Of a stretch of 64,000 nucleotides of DNA, positions 32,815 through 42,400 are shown piece after piece; position 1 is the first letter of the stretch; each line of letters starts with the position of its first letter. A program made the translations under genes and the position numbers. Below the pieces are notes generated by a model. It did no database searches and had not been told where the DNA came from. It saw nothing but the letters and a program-made list of their open reading frames with translations. The DNA comes from CALBPI01 sp038521865 (lineage in GTDB: Bacteria > Pseudomonadota > Gammaproteobacteria > Steroidobacterales > Woeseiaceae): positions 1,240,001 through 1,304,000 of the forward strand of contig JBCBKO010000001.1 of assembly GCA_038521865.1 (NCBI GenBank). Reading direction: 5' to 3'.

Positions 32815-35409
32815 ATGGCCGACGCCTCCGAGCACACACCCATGATGCGCCAGTACCTGGCGTTAAAGGCCGGCTACCCGGACACACTCCTGTTTTATCG
32901 AATGGGCGACTTCTATGAGTTGTTCAACGAGGATGCTGTTCGTGCGGCTGGGCTGATCGACATCACGCTGACCGCGCGCGGCAAATCCGCCGGTCAGCCG
33001 ATCCCGATGGCAGGTGTGCCTTATCACGCAGCGGACGGCTATATCGCAAAGTTACTAGCGCTGGGCGAGTCGGTAGCAATCTGTGAACAGGTGGGGGATC
33101 CCGCCACGAGCAAAGGGCCCGTCGAGCGTGAGGTCGTGCGCATTGTGACGCCGGGGACGCTGACCGACGAATCCCTGCTCGATACGCGCCCGAGCATCGT
33201 GGCTGCGATTTGCTGGCAAAAGGACGGCGCCGGCGTTGCCGCGTTGGAACTAGCGGCTGGTCGCTTCGAGGTGTCCCTGGTCGGCGCAAGTGTCGACGAC
33301 ATCGCCGCCGAACTCGCTCGACTTGGCGCCGCGGAGGTGTTGTTCAGGGAAGCGGATGAAGCGCGCCTCACCCCGCTGAAGACGCAGTGGCCGAGTGTAG
33401 TCTGGCAGGCGAGCCACGACTGGCACTTCGACCCCGAAACCGCGGAACGGTTGCTGGTCGAGCACTTCGGTACGCGCGACCTGTCGGGCTTCGGCTTGGT
33501 TGAAACCGATGCACGCATCATGGCCTGCGGCGCGTTGCTGGAATACGCACAGCGCACACAAAAACGTGCTTTACCGCACGTCAGGAGCCTGCGGGTCAGA
33601 GACATCGACACGCACGTCAAACTGGATGCGACCACGCGACGCAATCTGGAACTCGACACGAGCCTGTCGGACAACCCGGCACTGACCGTTGCCGGCGTTC
33701 TTGACCATTGCGCAACAGCCATGGGCAGCCGATTGTTGCGGCGATGGCTGCGCGAGCCGCTGACCGACGATGCAGCGCTGAATGCCCGCTACGACGCTAT
33801 TGAAGCGTTGGCCGATGTCAGTGCGCGAACGCGGCTCAATACCGCACTGGAACGCTGTGGCGATGTCGAACGCATCCTCGCGCGTATCGCGTTGCGCCGA
33901 GCAGGGCCGCGCGATCTGGCACGCCTCGGCGTCACCCTGAGCGTGTTGCCCGAGGTTGCGCATGCACTTGAGCTGCTCGACGCGTCGTTGCTGAGTACGC
34001 TCCGTGCTGAGCTCGGTGACCATGCAAGCCTCGCGCACCACCTTAGCGAAGCAATTCAAGAGACGCCGCCTGCTTACCTGCGCGACGGTGATGTCTTCCA
34101 GAACGGGTTCGACACCAGACTCGATGAGCTGCGCGAGACACGCGATAACGCAAACGGTTTTCTGGAGGCTTTGGAGGTCCGCGAGCGCGAGCGCACCGGT
34201 CTGGCAACCCTGAAGGTGGGCTATAACCGGGTCCATGGCTATTTCATCGAAATTAGCAAGGCGCAGGCAATCGATGCGCCAGAAGAATACACGCGCCGCC
34301 AAACGCTGAAGGCCGCCGAACGCTACATCACACCCGAGCTGAAGCGTTTCGAAGACCAGGTGCTTGGTGCACGTGACAAAGCGATGGCTCGCGAGCGCGA
34401 GTTGTTCGAGCAGTTGATCGACGAATTACAGACGGCATTGCCGGGCTTGCAAACCATGGCGGGCGCGCTATCTGCAATCGATGTCATTACTAACCTCGCC
34501 GACGTTCGCGAACGGCTGCAACTGGTCCGGCCGGAACTCGTCGATCACCCGGTCATCGAAGTCGAGGGAGGGCGACATTTGGTGGTGGAACACGCTCTCG
34601 GCGACCGGTTCGTTCCGAACGACTTAAGAATGGATGCCCAACGCCGGCTGCTTGTGATCACCGGACCCAACATGGGCGGTAAATCGACGTTCATGCGCCA
34701 AACCGCGCTGTTGGTGATCCTCGCGCGCATGGGCAGCTTTGTGCCTGCAACTGCAATGCGCCTTGGACCCATCGATCGCGTGTTCACACGCATCGGTGCC
34801 AGCGACGATCTCGCCGGTGGACGCTCCACCTTCATGGTGGAGATGACCGAAACCGCCAACATCCTGCACAACGCGACGGAGCATAGTCTTGTTCTGATGG
34901 ACGAGATCGGGCGCGGCACGAGCACCTTCGACGGACTATCGCTGGCTTGGGCAGCCGCTGACCACATGGCATCGACCGTACGTGCGTTCACGCTGTTCGC
35001 AACACACTACTTCGAACTCACGGGCTTGCCGCAAAGCCAACCGACCGCGGCGAATGTGCATCTCGACGCGACGGATCACAACGGGCGTCTGGTGTTCCTG
35101 CACAGCGTCAAGCCAGGCCCTGCGAACCAGAGTTATGGCCTGCAGGTCGCTGCGCTCGCCGGCGTTCCTCGCGCGGTCGTCAAGCGCGCCCGTCGTTACC
35201 TCGCCCATCTGGAAGCGAATCAAGGCGGCGGTGATGCAAACCAGGCGACCCTCGACTTCAGTGCCGTAGAGCCCGAAGCGGAGGGATTGAGTGACAACGA
35301 AGCGGCGATCATCGATGCCGTTAGCGGTCTGGACCCTGACGGGCTGTCCCCGAGAGACGCGCTTGAACTCATCTATCAGTTGGCTACGCTCGGAAAACGC
35401 AAACCTTAA
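32815..35409 (+). CDS. mutS: DNA mismatch repair protein MutS
   Basis: This 864-residue mismatch sensor has the N-terminal mismatch-binding block DTLLFYRMGDFYELF with the conserved Phe-x-Glu motif, a connector and lever core, and a C-terminal ATPase with Walker A GPNMGGKST, Walker B DEIGRGTST and the following LFATHYFELT. Full length for the family, with no truncation. The ATG at 32815 was chosen over the upstream TTG because HTPMMRQYL lies at its usual distance. It is convergent with the lipase-like gene by a four-base overlap; no mutL is in the window. Confidence 0.98.
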   Translation: MADASEHTPMMRQYLALKAGYPDTLLFYRMGDFYELFNEDAVRAAGLIDITLTARGKSAGQPIPMAGVPYHAADGYIAKLLALGESVAICEQVGDPATSKGPVEREVVRIVTPGTLTDESLLDTRPSIVAAICWQKDGAGVAALELAAGRFEVSLVGASVDDIAAELARLGAAEVLFREADEARLTPLKTQWPSVVWQASHDWHFDPETAERLLVEHFGTRDLSGFGLVETDARIMACGALLEYAQRTQKRALPHVRSLRVRDIDTHVKLDATTRRNLELDTSLSDNPALTVAGVLDHCATAMGSRLLRRWLREPLTDDAALNARYDAIEALADVSARTRLNTALERCGDVERILARIALRRAGPRDLARLGVTLSVLPEVAHALELLDASLLSTLRAELGDHASLAHHLSEAIQETPPAYLRDGDVFQNGFDTRLDELRETRDNANGFLEALEVRERERTGLATLKVGYNRVHGYFIEISKAQAIDAPEEYTRRQTLKAAERYITPELKRFEDQVLGARDKAMARERELFEQLIDELQTALPGLQTMAGALSAIDVITNLADVRERLQLVRPELVDHPVIEVEGGRHLVVEHALGDRFVPNDLRMDAQRRLLVITGPNMGGKSTFMRQTALLVILARMGSFVPATAMRLGPIDRVFTRIGASDDLAGGRSTFMVEMTETANILHNATEHSLVLMDEIGRGTSTFDGLSLAWAAADHMASTVRAFTLFATHYFELTGLPQSQPTAANVHLDATDHNGRLVFLHSVKPGPANQSYGLQVAALAGVPRAVVKRARRYLAHLEANQGGGDANQATLDFSAVEPEAEGLSDNEAAIIDAVSGLDPDGLSPRDALELIYQLATLGKRKP

Positions 35410-36095
35410 GACATGTGGCGGAGTTTCTTGCGCTCGCGATTGAATCGACCGTGGTTCAGGAACGCAGCGACTTGGTCAGTTACCTCGCGAGATGTCACGA
35501 GCGTCGTGTGTGTTGCTGCAAGTTTGAGGTGATCGGTCAACAAGGGAGACCGGGTCTCTTCGACTGCTACCGTACCGTCGTTGGGCTCGGGAAGATCGGT
35601 GACGACGCGACCCAGACCCACGCCCAGCGTGCCGGCGATCATCCCCACTTCCCTGACGTCGAAACAGGGGGCCCAGCGCGACGCATCCTGCGCGAGCACT
35701 TCCTCGACCAAGGACTGCCCAAGCAGACTCTCATCGCCGGGCAGCATCGCAATACGCTCGGCTGCGACGCCACCGGCCAACGGTGTGCCTAACATCACAA
35801 CCCGACCGGGCGGTGCTGCATCCCACTCGGACAGCATCTTGAGGATGACAAGCCCACCGAGACTGTGGCCGACAAAATGACACTGACTTCCTGCACGTGG
35901 CCTTAGCTCGTGCTCGGCAAACTCACGCAGATGTTTGGCGTTCTGCTCGAGCGTCGCACGCACCGTGCGGTAGTGAAGTTGGCGCGTATCAAAACGGTAG
36001 CGGTCAGTCAGCCGCCGCCGCATTACGTTAGCTTCGGTGCCGTTGAGCCAGAGCCCATGCACCATCACGACATGAGCAGTCTCGCCGTCTGTCAC
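35406..36095 (-). CDS. Alpha/beta hydrolase, lipase-like
   Basis: This 229-residue protein has nucleophile elbow GHSLGG (Ser near residue 96), preceded by a beta strand QCHFVGHSLGG, and HTTLV near the end as a possible catalytic His region. It fits short lipase/esterase or PGAP1-like hydrolases that act on lipids or esters; the substrate is unknown. Its start overlaps the stop of aspS by four bases (ATGA), implying co-transcription with aspS. Confidence 0.8.
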   Translation of the reverse strand: MTDGETAHVVMVHGLWLNGTEANVMRRRLTDRYRFDTRQLHYRTVRATLEQNAKHLREFAEHELRPRAGSQCHFVGHSLGGLVILKMLSEWDAAPPGRVVMLGTPLAGGVAAERIAMLPGDESLLGQSLVEEVLAQDASRWAPCFDVREVGMIAGTLGVGLGRVVTDLPEPNDGTVAVEETRSPLLTDHLKLAATHTTLVTSREVTDQVAAFLNHGRFNRERKKLRHMS

Positions 36096-37861
36096 GCGTC
36101 CTGCTTGCGCAGCCGAATACCGGTCTCGCGCAGTTGTTGCGGTGATACCGCACCCGGTGCGTCAGTAAGCGGACAATGCGCTGACTGGGTTTTCGGGAAT
36201 GCGATGACATCACGAATACTGTCGGCACCTGCCATCAGCATGACCAGGCGATCCAGACCGAACGCGATGCCACCATGCGGAGGACAGCCGTACTGCAAAG
36301 CACGCAACAGGAAGCCAAATTTCTCTTCGGCCTCTTCGTCAGAAATGCCCAGCGTTTCGAACACTGCCGCCTGTATCGATTGATCATGGATACGGATCGA
36401 ACCACCACCCACTTCGGAGCCGTTCAACACCATGTCATAGGCACGAGACGGCGCATCTCCAGGGTTCTTCCGCAACGCATCGGCATCATCGACGCCCGGC
36501 GCGGTGAACGGATGGTGCAGCGAGGTCCAGCGCCCGGATTGTGCATCCTTCTCAAACATCGGGAAGTCGACCACCCAGAGCGGTCGCCAGCCTTCCGCAA
36601 CCAGTCCGCGATCTTCGCCGAGCTTGACGCGCAACGCGCCGAGCGCATCATTGACCACGCGTGCTTTGTCGGCGCCGAAGAACACAACATCGCCACTCTT
36701 TGCGCCGGTGCGTTCGAGAATTCCGGTGACCGCCGCATCCGGCAGGAACTTCAGAATCGGCGATTGCAAACCATCGCGACCTGCGTCCACGTCGTTGACC
36801 TTGATATAGGCAAGCCCCTTCGCACCATAGCGACCGACGAAACTCGTGTACTCATCGATGTCCTTACGCGAAAGTTCGGCGCCCTGTGGCAAGCGCAGTG
36901 CGGTTACCCGGCCTTCGGGATCCCGCGCGGGTCCAGCAAAGACTTTGAATTCGACGCCGTCCATGAGATCGGCAACCTCAACCAGCTCGAGGTCGATCCG
37001 AAGGTCGGGCTTGTCCGAACCGTATCTGTGCATGGCCTCGGCATAGGTCATACGCGGGAACTGCGCATCAAGATCGATATCCATGACGGTCTTGAACAGA
37101 TGGCGCACCATCGCCTCCATCATGCCCATGACGTCCTCTTCGTCGACGAACGACATCTCGATATCGAGCTGCGTGAATTCCGGCTGTCGATCCGCCCGCA
37201 AGTCCTCGTCGCGGAAACACTTGACGATCTGGTAGTACCGATCGACACCGGACATCATCAAGAGCTGCTTGAAGATTTGTGGAGACTGTGGGAGTGCGAA
37301 GAATTTGCCGGGATGCGTGCGACTCGGGACGATGTAGTCACGCGCGCCCTCTGGCGTTGCGCGCGTCAGCATTGGTGTCTCGACATCAACAAACCCCGCC
37401 TCGTCCAGATACGAGCGCATCGCGCGCGTCACAGCGTGGCGCAAACGCAGGTTACCGAGCATGTGCTCGCGACGCAGGTCGAGGTAGCGATAGCGTAAAC
37501 GCAACTCTTCGTTGGTCTGTTCATCGTGATGGAACGGCGGCGTCTCTGCGGCATTGAGAATCTCAAGTTCGCTGCCGACCAGCTCGACCTTACCGCTGGT
37601 CATCGCCGGGTTGGCCATACCCTCGGGACGCAGCCGCACCGACCCGGTGACCTTCAGGACATATTCACTGCGCAGTCGCTCTGCGGCCTCGAACAGCGCG
37701 TCGTCGCCGGGGTTGAACACGACCTGGAGCAAACCCTCTCGGTCGCGCAGATCGACGAAGATGACGCCGCCGTGGTCGCGTCGCCTGTGTACCCACCCGG
37801 TAACGGTGATGGTTTGGTCGACCAGTTGCTCGTCAACTTGTCCGCAATAGTGTGTGCGCAT
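36092..37861 (-). CDS. aspS: Aspartate-tRNA ligase
   Basis: This 589-residue class II synthetase has an N-terminal OB-fold anticodon domain (RTHYCGQV, TVTGWVHRRRDHGGVIFVDLRDREG split), the catalytic domain with motif 2 CFRDEDLRADRQPEFTQLD, a bacterial GAD insertion, and motif 3 GGIAFGLDRLVMLM. The ATG at 37861 fits the family N-terminus; the longer frame adds a non-conserved extension. Whether it also charges tRNA-Asn cannot be told here. It is followed by a hydrolase gene in the same operon. Confidence 0.98.
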   Translation of the reverse strand: MRTHYCGQVDEQLVDQTITVTGWVHRRRDHGGVIFVDLRDREGLLQVVFNPGDDALFEAAERLRSEYVLKVTGSVRLRPEGMANPAMTSGKVELVGSELEILNAAETPPFHHDEQTNEELRLRYRYLDLRREHMLGNLRLRHAVTRAMRSYLDEAGFVDVETPMLTRATPEGARDYIVPSRTHPGKFFALPQSPQIFKQLLMMSGVDRYYQIVKCFRDEDLRADRQPEFTQLDIEMSFVDEEDVMGMMEAMVRHLFKTVMDIDLDAQFPRMTYAEAMHRYGSDKPDLRIDLELVEVADLMDGVEFKVFAGPARDPEGRVTALRLPQGAELSRKDIDEYTSFVGRYGAKGLAYIKVNDVDAGRDGLQSPILKFLPDAAVTGILERTGAKSGDVVFFGADKARVVNDALGALRVKLGEDRGLVAEGWRPLWVVDFPMFEKDAQSGRWTSLHHPFTAPGVDDADALRKNPGDAPSRAYDMVLNGSEVGGGSIRIHDQSIQAAVFETLGISDEEAEEKFGFLLRALQYGCPPHGGIAFGLDRLVMLMAGADSIRDVIAFPKTQSAHCPLTDAPGAVSPQQLRETGIRLRKQDA

Positions 37862-37928
37862 GCTTGGGGCCTGCCAGGGAATAAAAGGATAGTGCTTCGT
37901 GAAAATCACGACGCAAAGCCGCGCGATT

Positions 37929-38582
37929 TTAGGGCTTGTCTATCTCACCCGCAAGCGCCGGTGGCAGCTGGTCCGGCTTCCACGGCGGCACGACGACGCC
38001 CAGCGAGATAATCATCTTCAGGGCCGACTCAACGTCCATATCGAGCGGGATTGCCTCATCCCGAGCCACCATGATGATGAATCCAGATGTCGGATTTGGC
38101 GTCGTCGGCACAAACGTGCAGATCATCTCTTTTCCGGTTCTCGACTGCACTTCGCCGAGATCAGAGGATGTCTGAAAGGCAAGGCTGTAGAGTCCTTTTC
38201 GCGGATATTCGATCAACAAAACCTGCTTGAACGACTCGCCTGTTGGCGAGAACACGACCTCGGCAAAGTTCTTGACCGCCGAGTAGATGGTTCGAATCAA
38301 CGGCACGCGATTCAACAGCTGCTCGCTCGCCAGCACCAGTCGCCGACCGACAATGTTCGCTGTGAAGAGTCCGGTCAGCAGGAGTATGAGCACAGATACG
38401 ATCGCGCCCAGACCCGGAATATCGCCGAGGAACTCTTTCAACGGCGAGTCTGGAAGCCAGCGCAACAACCCATCGAGACTGCTGTCCGTCAGGTCGATCA
38501 GGATGCGCACCAGGAATACCGTTACGCCGATCGGCAACCAGATCAGCAAGCCCGCGATAAGGTAACGACGAAACCAACTCAT
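37929..38582 (-). CDS. DUF502 family inner membrane protein
   Basis: This 217-residue protein has two membrane helices (about residues 10-30 and 60-83) and the DUF502 patterns PGLGAIVSVLILLLTG, VPLIRTIYSAVKNFAE, PNPTSGFIIMV (with the conserved Pro-Asn-Pro-Thr-Ser-Gly) and MIISLGVVVP. The family is widespread next to aspS and FmdB-type zinc ribbons, with no agreed function; a role in envelope homeostasis has been suggested. It starts seven bases after the FmdB gene ends and ends 68 bases before aspS, so these form one operon. Confidence 0.9.
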   Translation of the reverse strand: MSWFRRYLIAGLLIWLPIGVTVFLVRILIDLTDSSLDGLLRWLPDSPLKEFLGDIPGLGAIVSVLILLLTGLFTANIVGRRLVLASEQLLNRVPLIRTIYSAVKNFAEVVFSPTGESFKQVLLIEYPRKGLYSLAFQTSSDLGEVQSRTGKEMICTFVPTTPNPTSGFIIMVARDEAIPLDMDVESALKMIISLGVVVPPWKPDQLPPALAGEIDKP

Positions 38583-38588
38583 AACCGG

Positions 38589-38894
38589 TCAGGCAGCTTC
38601 GCCACTCCCGGATGATTTCGAAGATTTTTCGGACTTCTTCTCACTCTTCTCGCCGGTGCCCTTATCCGACTTCTTGTCGCCACCGTCCGCAAGATTGCGT
38701 CGTTTGTCCTTGTCGGTCTTGAAGTCTGTCTCATACCAGCCCTGGCCCTTCAGTCGAAAACTCGGCGCAGAGATTTTCTTTTTCAGCGACGGATTACCGC
38801 ATTGCGGGCAATCCACGAGCGGTGCATCTGCAATCTTCTGCAGCGCATCCATTTCGTAGCCGCAGTCGCGGCAGGCGTACTCGTAAATGGGCAT
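38589..38894 (-). CDS. FmdB-family zinc ribbon protein
   Basis: This 101-residue protein starts MPIYEYACRDCGYEMDALQ and carries two CxxC pairs (ACRDCG and DCPQCGNPSL) forming a zinc ribbon, then a Lys/Ser-rich tail. The GGAGG ribosome site just upstream fixes the start at 38894. FmdB-like proteins were first named from a formamidase regulator, but most are of unknown role. It is the first gene of the FmdB-DUF502-aspS-hydrolase operon. Confidence 0.9.
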   Translation of the reverse strand: MPIYEYACRDCGYEMDALQKIADAPLVDCPQCGNPSLKKKISAPSFRLKGQGWYETDFKTDKDKRRNLADGGDKKSDKGTGEKSEKKSEKSSKSSGSGEAA

Positions 38895-38982
38895 TGGGAT
38901 GACCTCCAGTGCAGCGCGGCCTGGCGCGCCGCCAGGCCGCATAGTGAAGTAATCTTTCGCGGCGTACAACGCCGCAACGCGT

Positions 38983-41574
38983 TCAGGCAGCCTCAAACTC
39001 CAAGTTTTGAGTGCCAGCCGAGCCATTCGACGGTCGGACCGTAATCATCTGCCCGCCGGAGAATTCGCCTGCAAGAATGCGCTCCGCGAGTGGGTTTTCG
39101 ATCTCGGTCTGGATAGCGCGTTTCAGTGGTCGCGCGCCATACACCGGGTCAAAACCAACTTCAGCGAGCCGATCCAAGGCATCCGACTCAATCTGCAAGG
39201 CAAGATCTCGCTCCCCTAATCGCTGCTTGAGCCTTTCCAACTGAATCTCCACGATCTTGCGAATGTGAGATTTCGCCAACGCATGGAACACCACAACGTC
39301 ATCCACGCGGTTGATGAATTCCGGCCGGAAGTGCGTGGAGACAACCTCCATCACTGCAGACTTCATTTCGTTGTAATCGGCTTCCTCGCCCATTCCCTGA
39401 ATACGGTCGGAGCCGAGGTTCGAGGTCATGATCACCACCGTGTTGCGAAAGTCGACAGTTCGACCCTGACCATCGGTCAAGCGGCCGTCGTCCAGCACCT
39501 GAAGCAGCACGTTGAAGACGTCCGGATGGGCTTTCTCCACTTCATCAAGCAGGATCACGGAGTAGGGTCTTCGCCGCACTGCTTCGGTGAGATACCCACC
39601 CGACTCGTAGCCTACATAGCCCGGCGGCGCGCCGATCAGTCGGGCGACCGAGTGCTTTTCCATAAATTCCGACATATCGATGCGCACCATGGCGTCGTCG
39701 CTGTCGAACATGAAATGCGCGAGGGACTTCGAGAGCTCTGTCTTGCCAACGCCGGTAGGCCCGAGAAACAAGAATGAGCCGATCGGTCTGCCGGGATCGC
39801 CAAGCCCCGCGCGCGAGCGCCTGATCGCGTTGGACACGGCAGTGACCGCTTCGGTTTGTCCGACAACGCGTTCCGCCAACGAAGACTCCATGCGCAACAA
39901 CTTATCGCGCTCACCTTCCAGCATTCTAGAGACCGGGATACCCGTCCAACGCGACACGATCTCAGCAACCTCATCATCGGTCACCGAAGTGCGCACGAGC
40001 GACGGTGCTTCGGTCTCGTTATCCAACGCTTCCTCAAGCTGCTTTTCGAGCTCGGGTAGTTGGCCGTATTGCAGCTCAGACATGCGCGCCAGATCGCCGG
40101 CACGCCGTGCATTTTCGAGTTCGAGTCGCACGCGCTCGATTGACTCCTTGATGTGCGTTGCGCCCTTCATTGCGGATTTCTCCGCCTTCCAGATCTCCTC
40201 GAGATCGGAGTACTCGCGCTCCAGTCGGTCGAGCTCCGTTTGCAAGTCATCGAGCCGTTTGCGTGAGGCCTCGTCCGATTCCTTGTTCAGCGCCTCGCGC
40301 TCGATCTTCAATTGGATGATGCGCCGGTCGAGGCGATCCATCGATTCAGGTTTCGAATCGATTTCTATACGAATGCGAGAAGCCGCTTCATCGATCAGAT
40401 CGATCGCCTTGTCGGGAAGCTGGCGATCGGCGATGTAACGATGCGACAGAGTCGCCGCCGCCACGATCGCCGGGTCGCTGATCTCCACACCATGGTGCAC
40501 CTCGTAGCGCTCCTTGAGCCCGCGCAATATCCCAACGGTGTCCTCTACGGTCGGCTCCTCGACTAACACCTTCTGGAACCGGCGCTCCAACGCAGCGTCC
40601 TTTTCGAGATACTCTCGGTACTCATCCAGTGTGGTCGCACCAACACAATGCAACTCGCCACGGGCCAACGCCGGCTTCAACATGTTGCCCGCGTCCATGG
40701 CGCCATCCGCTTTTCCCGCGCCCACCATGGTATGCAGCTCATCGATGAACAGAATGACCTGTCCTTCCTGTTTGGCAAGATCGTTCAATACCGCCTTCAG
40801 ACGTTCCTCGAACTCACCGCGAAACTTCGCGCCAGCGATCAGTGCGCCCAGATCGAGAGAAAGCAATCGCTTGTTGCGCATGCCCTCAGGCACTTCTCCG
40901 TTGACGATGCGTTGTGCCAGACCTTCGACAATCGCAGTCTTACCAACGCCTGGCTCGCCGATCAAAACAGGATTGTTCTTGGTGCGCCGCTGCAGAATCT
41001 GGATCGTACGACGAATTTCTTCATCCCGCCCGATAATCGGATCAATCTTGCCCTGCACCGCCCGTTCTGTAAGGTCGATCGTGTATTTGTCGAGTGCCTC
41101 ACGTTGTTCCTCGGCGTTTGCATCATCGACGGTATCCCCGCCGCGGATCGCGTCGATCGCTTTGGCGATCGGCTCTCGGGTGAAGCCCGCCGCTGAAAGC
41201 GCACGCCCTGCTGCGCCGGTGTCGTCGGTGGCCGCCAATACAAACAACTCAGAGGACAGAAACTTATCGCCCCGCTTTTGCGCAAGCTTGTCGGTAACGT
41301 TGAGTAGGCGAGCGGTATCGTTGCCGAGGTGCACATCACCTGCTGCCCCTTCGACCTGCGGCAGCCGCTCAAGAGCCTCGCCGAGCCCTGCGCGAAGTTG
41401 GTTGAGGTTGCCGCCGGCCTGAGTGAGCAGTCCGCGCACGGTACCCCCGTCCTGATCCAGCATGGCGAGCAGAACATGAATAGGTTCGATGAATTGATGA
41501 TCCCGGCCGACCGCCAGCGATTGTGCATCCGCTAGCGCAAGCTGGAATTTTGCAGTGAGCTTGTCCATTCGCAT
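38983..41574 (-). CDS. clpB: Disaggregase chaperone ClpB
   Basis: This 863-residue hexameric AAA+ disaggregase works with DnaK. N-terminal domain, first AAA (Walker A GEPGVGKT near residue 200), a long coiled-coil M domain (REALNKESDEASRKRLDDL), and second AAA (GPTGVGKTELSK near 605) are all present, so it is not a ClpA/ClpC form. It starts MRMDKLTAKFQ at 41574, behind a GGGGG ribosome site. A sigma-32-like promoter lies upstream, so it is heat-shock induced. Confidence 0.97.
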   Translation of the reverse strand: MRMDKLTAKFQLALADAQSLAVGRDHQFIEPIHVLLAMLDQDGGTVRGLLTQAGGNLNQLRAGLGEALERLPQVEGAAGDVHLGNDTARLLNVTDKLAQKRGDKFLSSELFVLAATDDTGAAGRALSAAGFTREPIAKAIDAIRGGDTVDDANAEEQREALDKYTIDLTERAVQGKIDPIIGRDEEIRRTIQILQRRTKNNPVLIGEPGVGKTAIVEGLAQRIVNGEVPEGMRNKRLLSLDLGALIAGAKFRGEFEERLKAVLNDLAKQEGQVILFIDELHTMVGAGKADGAMDAGNMLKPALARGELHCVGATTLDEYREYLEKDAALERRFQKVLVEEPTVEDTVGILRGLKERYEVHHGVEISDPAIVAAATLSHRYIADRQLPDKAIDLIDEAASRIRIEIDSKPESMDRLDRRIIQLKIEREALNKESDEASRKRLDDLQTELDRLEREYSDLEEIWKAEKSAMKGATHIKESIERVRLELENARRAGDLARMSELQYGQLPELEKQLEEALDNETEAPSLVRTSVTDDEVAEIVSRWTGIPVSRMLEGERDKLLRMESSLAERVVGQTEAVTAVSNAIRRSRAGLGDPGRPIGSFLFLGPTGVGKTELSKSLAHFMFDSDDAMVRIDMSEFMEKHSVARLIGAPPGYVGYESGGYLTEAVRRRPYSVILLDEVEKAHPDVFNVLLQVLDDGRLTDGQGRTVDFRNTVVIMTSNLGSDRIQGMGEEADYNEMKSAVMEVVSTHFRPEFINRVDDVVVFHALAKSHIRKIVEIQLERLKQRLGERDLALQIESDALDRLAEVGFDPVYGARPLKRAIQTEIENPLAERILAGEFSGGQMITVRPSNGSAGTQNLEFEAA

Positions 41575-41609
41575 GCTGGACACCCCCAGGTCAAACTAAA
41601 CTCCTCTTG

Positions 41610-41638
41610 ATATGTGCACGTTTGACCGAGTTTTCAAG
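41610..41638 (-). promoter_or_regulatory. Sigma-32-like promoter of clpB
   Basis: On the minus strand CTTGAAA is followed after 14 bases by GCACATAT, close to CTTGAAA-N11-16-CCCCATNT. It ends 36 bases before the clpB start codon, at the right place for a heat-shock promoter. Confidence 0.6.
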
Positions 41639-41646
41639 CGGCCAGG

Positions 41647-42396
41647 TTAGCCGGGCAACAAGCGGATGAGGCTCGCCATACGCCCGGTCGGGGCGCTACG
41701 TCGATGGGAAAAGAACCGATCATCCAGCGCGAAGCTGCAAAGGCCCGCATCGGTGATTCGGCGCACACCGACCGATCGCAATGCGATGACCGCCAGCGAC
41801 TTTAGGTCGGCCTGCCAGCGACCACGTTCGTTCGGCGCGAAGCAATTGGTTGCGAGGTGGTCTTCCGTGATGAAAGCCTCACGCACAGTGTCATCGACTT
41901 CGTAGTGTGCTTGAGAGATCCCAGGCCCGATCCAGGCGACCAAAGCACTTGCGGGCGTGGACATCGCCGCGACCGTGTTCTGGATAATATTCGCCGCGAG
42001 TCCGCGCCAACCCGCATGAATCGCCCCGATCTCATCGCCCTCCGTCGCGGCGAGAAGTATGGGCAGGCAATCGGCCGTTAGCACCGTCAACGCCACGTCA
42101 GCCCGTTTCGAGATAATTGCGTCGGCCTCGATCCCCGGCAGCCACTGGCTGTCATGGATAACATGGTTACCGTGCACCTGATTAAGCCACAGGGGTGGCG
42201 CGGGCAGCTCGGCGTCGTGCACCAATTGCTCTCGATTCTCGGTGACTGCGGCCGGGGCGTCGCCCACGTGATCACCGAGATTCATGCTTGCGTAAGGCCC
42301 TTGGCTAACCCCACCTTCGCGGGATGTCGTGAACGCTTGCACGCGCCTTGCTAAAAGCCCACCAGGCGCTGCCCAGCCCGGCTTGATCAATTGCAT
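41647..42396 (-). CDS. pgeF: Peptidoglycan editing factor PgeF (YfiH family)
   Basis: This 249-residue protein is of the DUF152/laccase-like family; PgeF removes wrongly inserted L-serine from muropeptides. Metal-site His and Cys are visible in NQVHGNHV, TADCLPIL, GAIHAGWRGLA (His-Ala-Gly-Trp-Arg-Gly) and CSFALDDRFFSHRR. The start at 42396 lies four bases after the rluD stop, with a GGAG site, giving MQLIKPGWAAPGG. It is likely translated from the same message as rluD, and followed by clpB. Confidence 0.92.
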   Translation of the reverse strand: MQLIKPGWAAPGGLLARRVQAFTTSREGGVSQGPYASMNLGDHVGDAPAAVTENREQLVHDAELPAPPLWLNQVHGNHVIHDSQWLPGIEADAIISKRADVALTVLTADCLPILLAATEGDEIGAIHAGWRGLAANIIQNTVAAMSTPASALVAWIGPGISQAHYEVDDTVREAFITEDHLATNCFAPNERGRWQADLKSLAVIALRSVGVRRITDAGLCSFALDDRFFSHRRSAPTGRMASLIRLLPG

Positions 42397-42400
42397 GGCT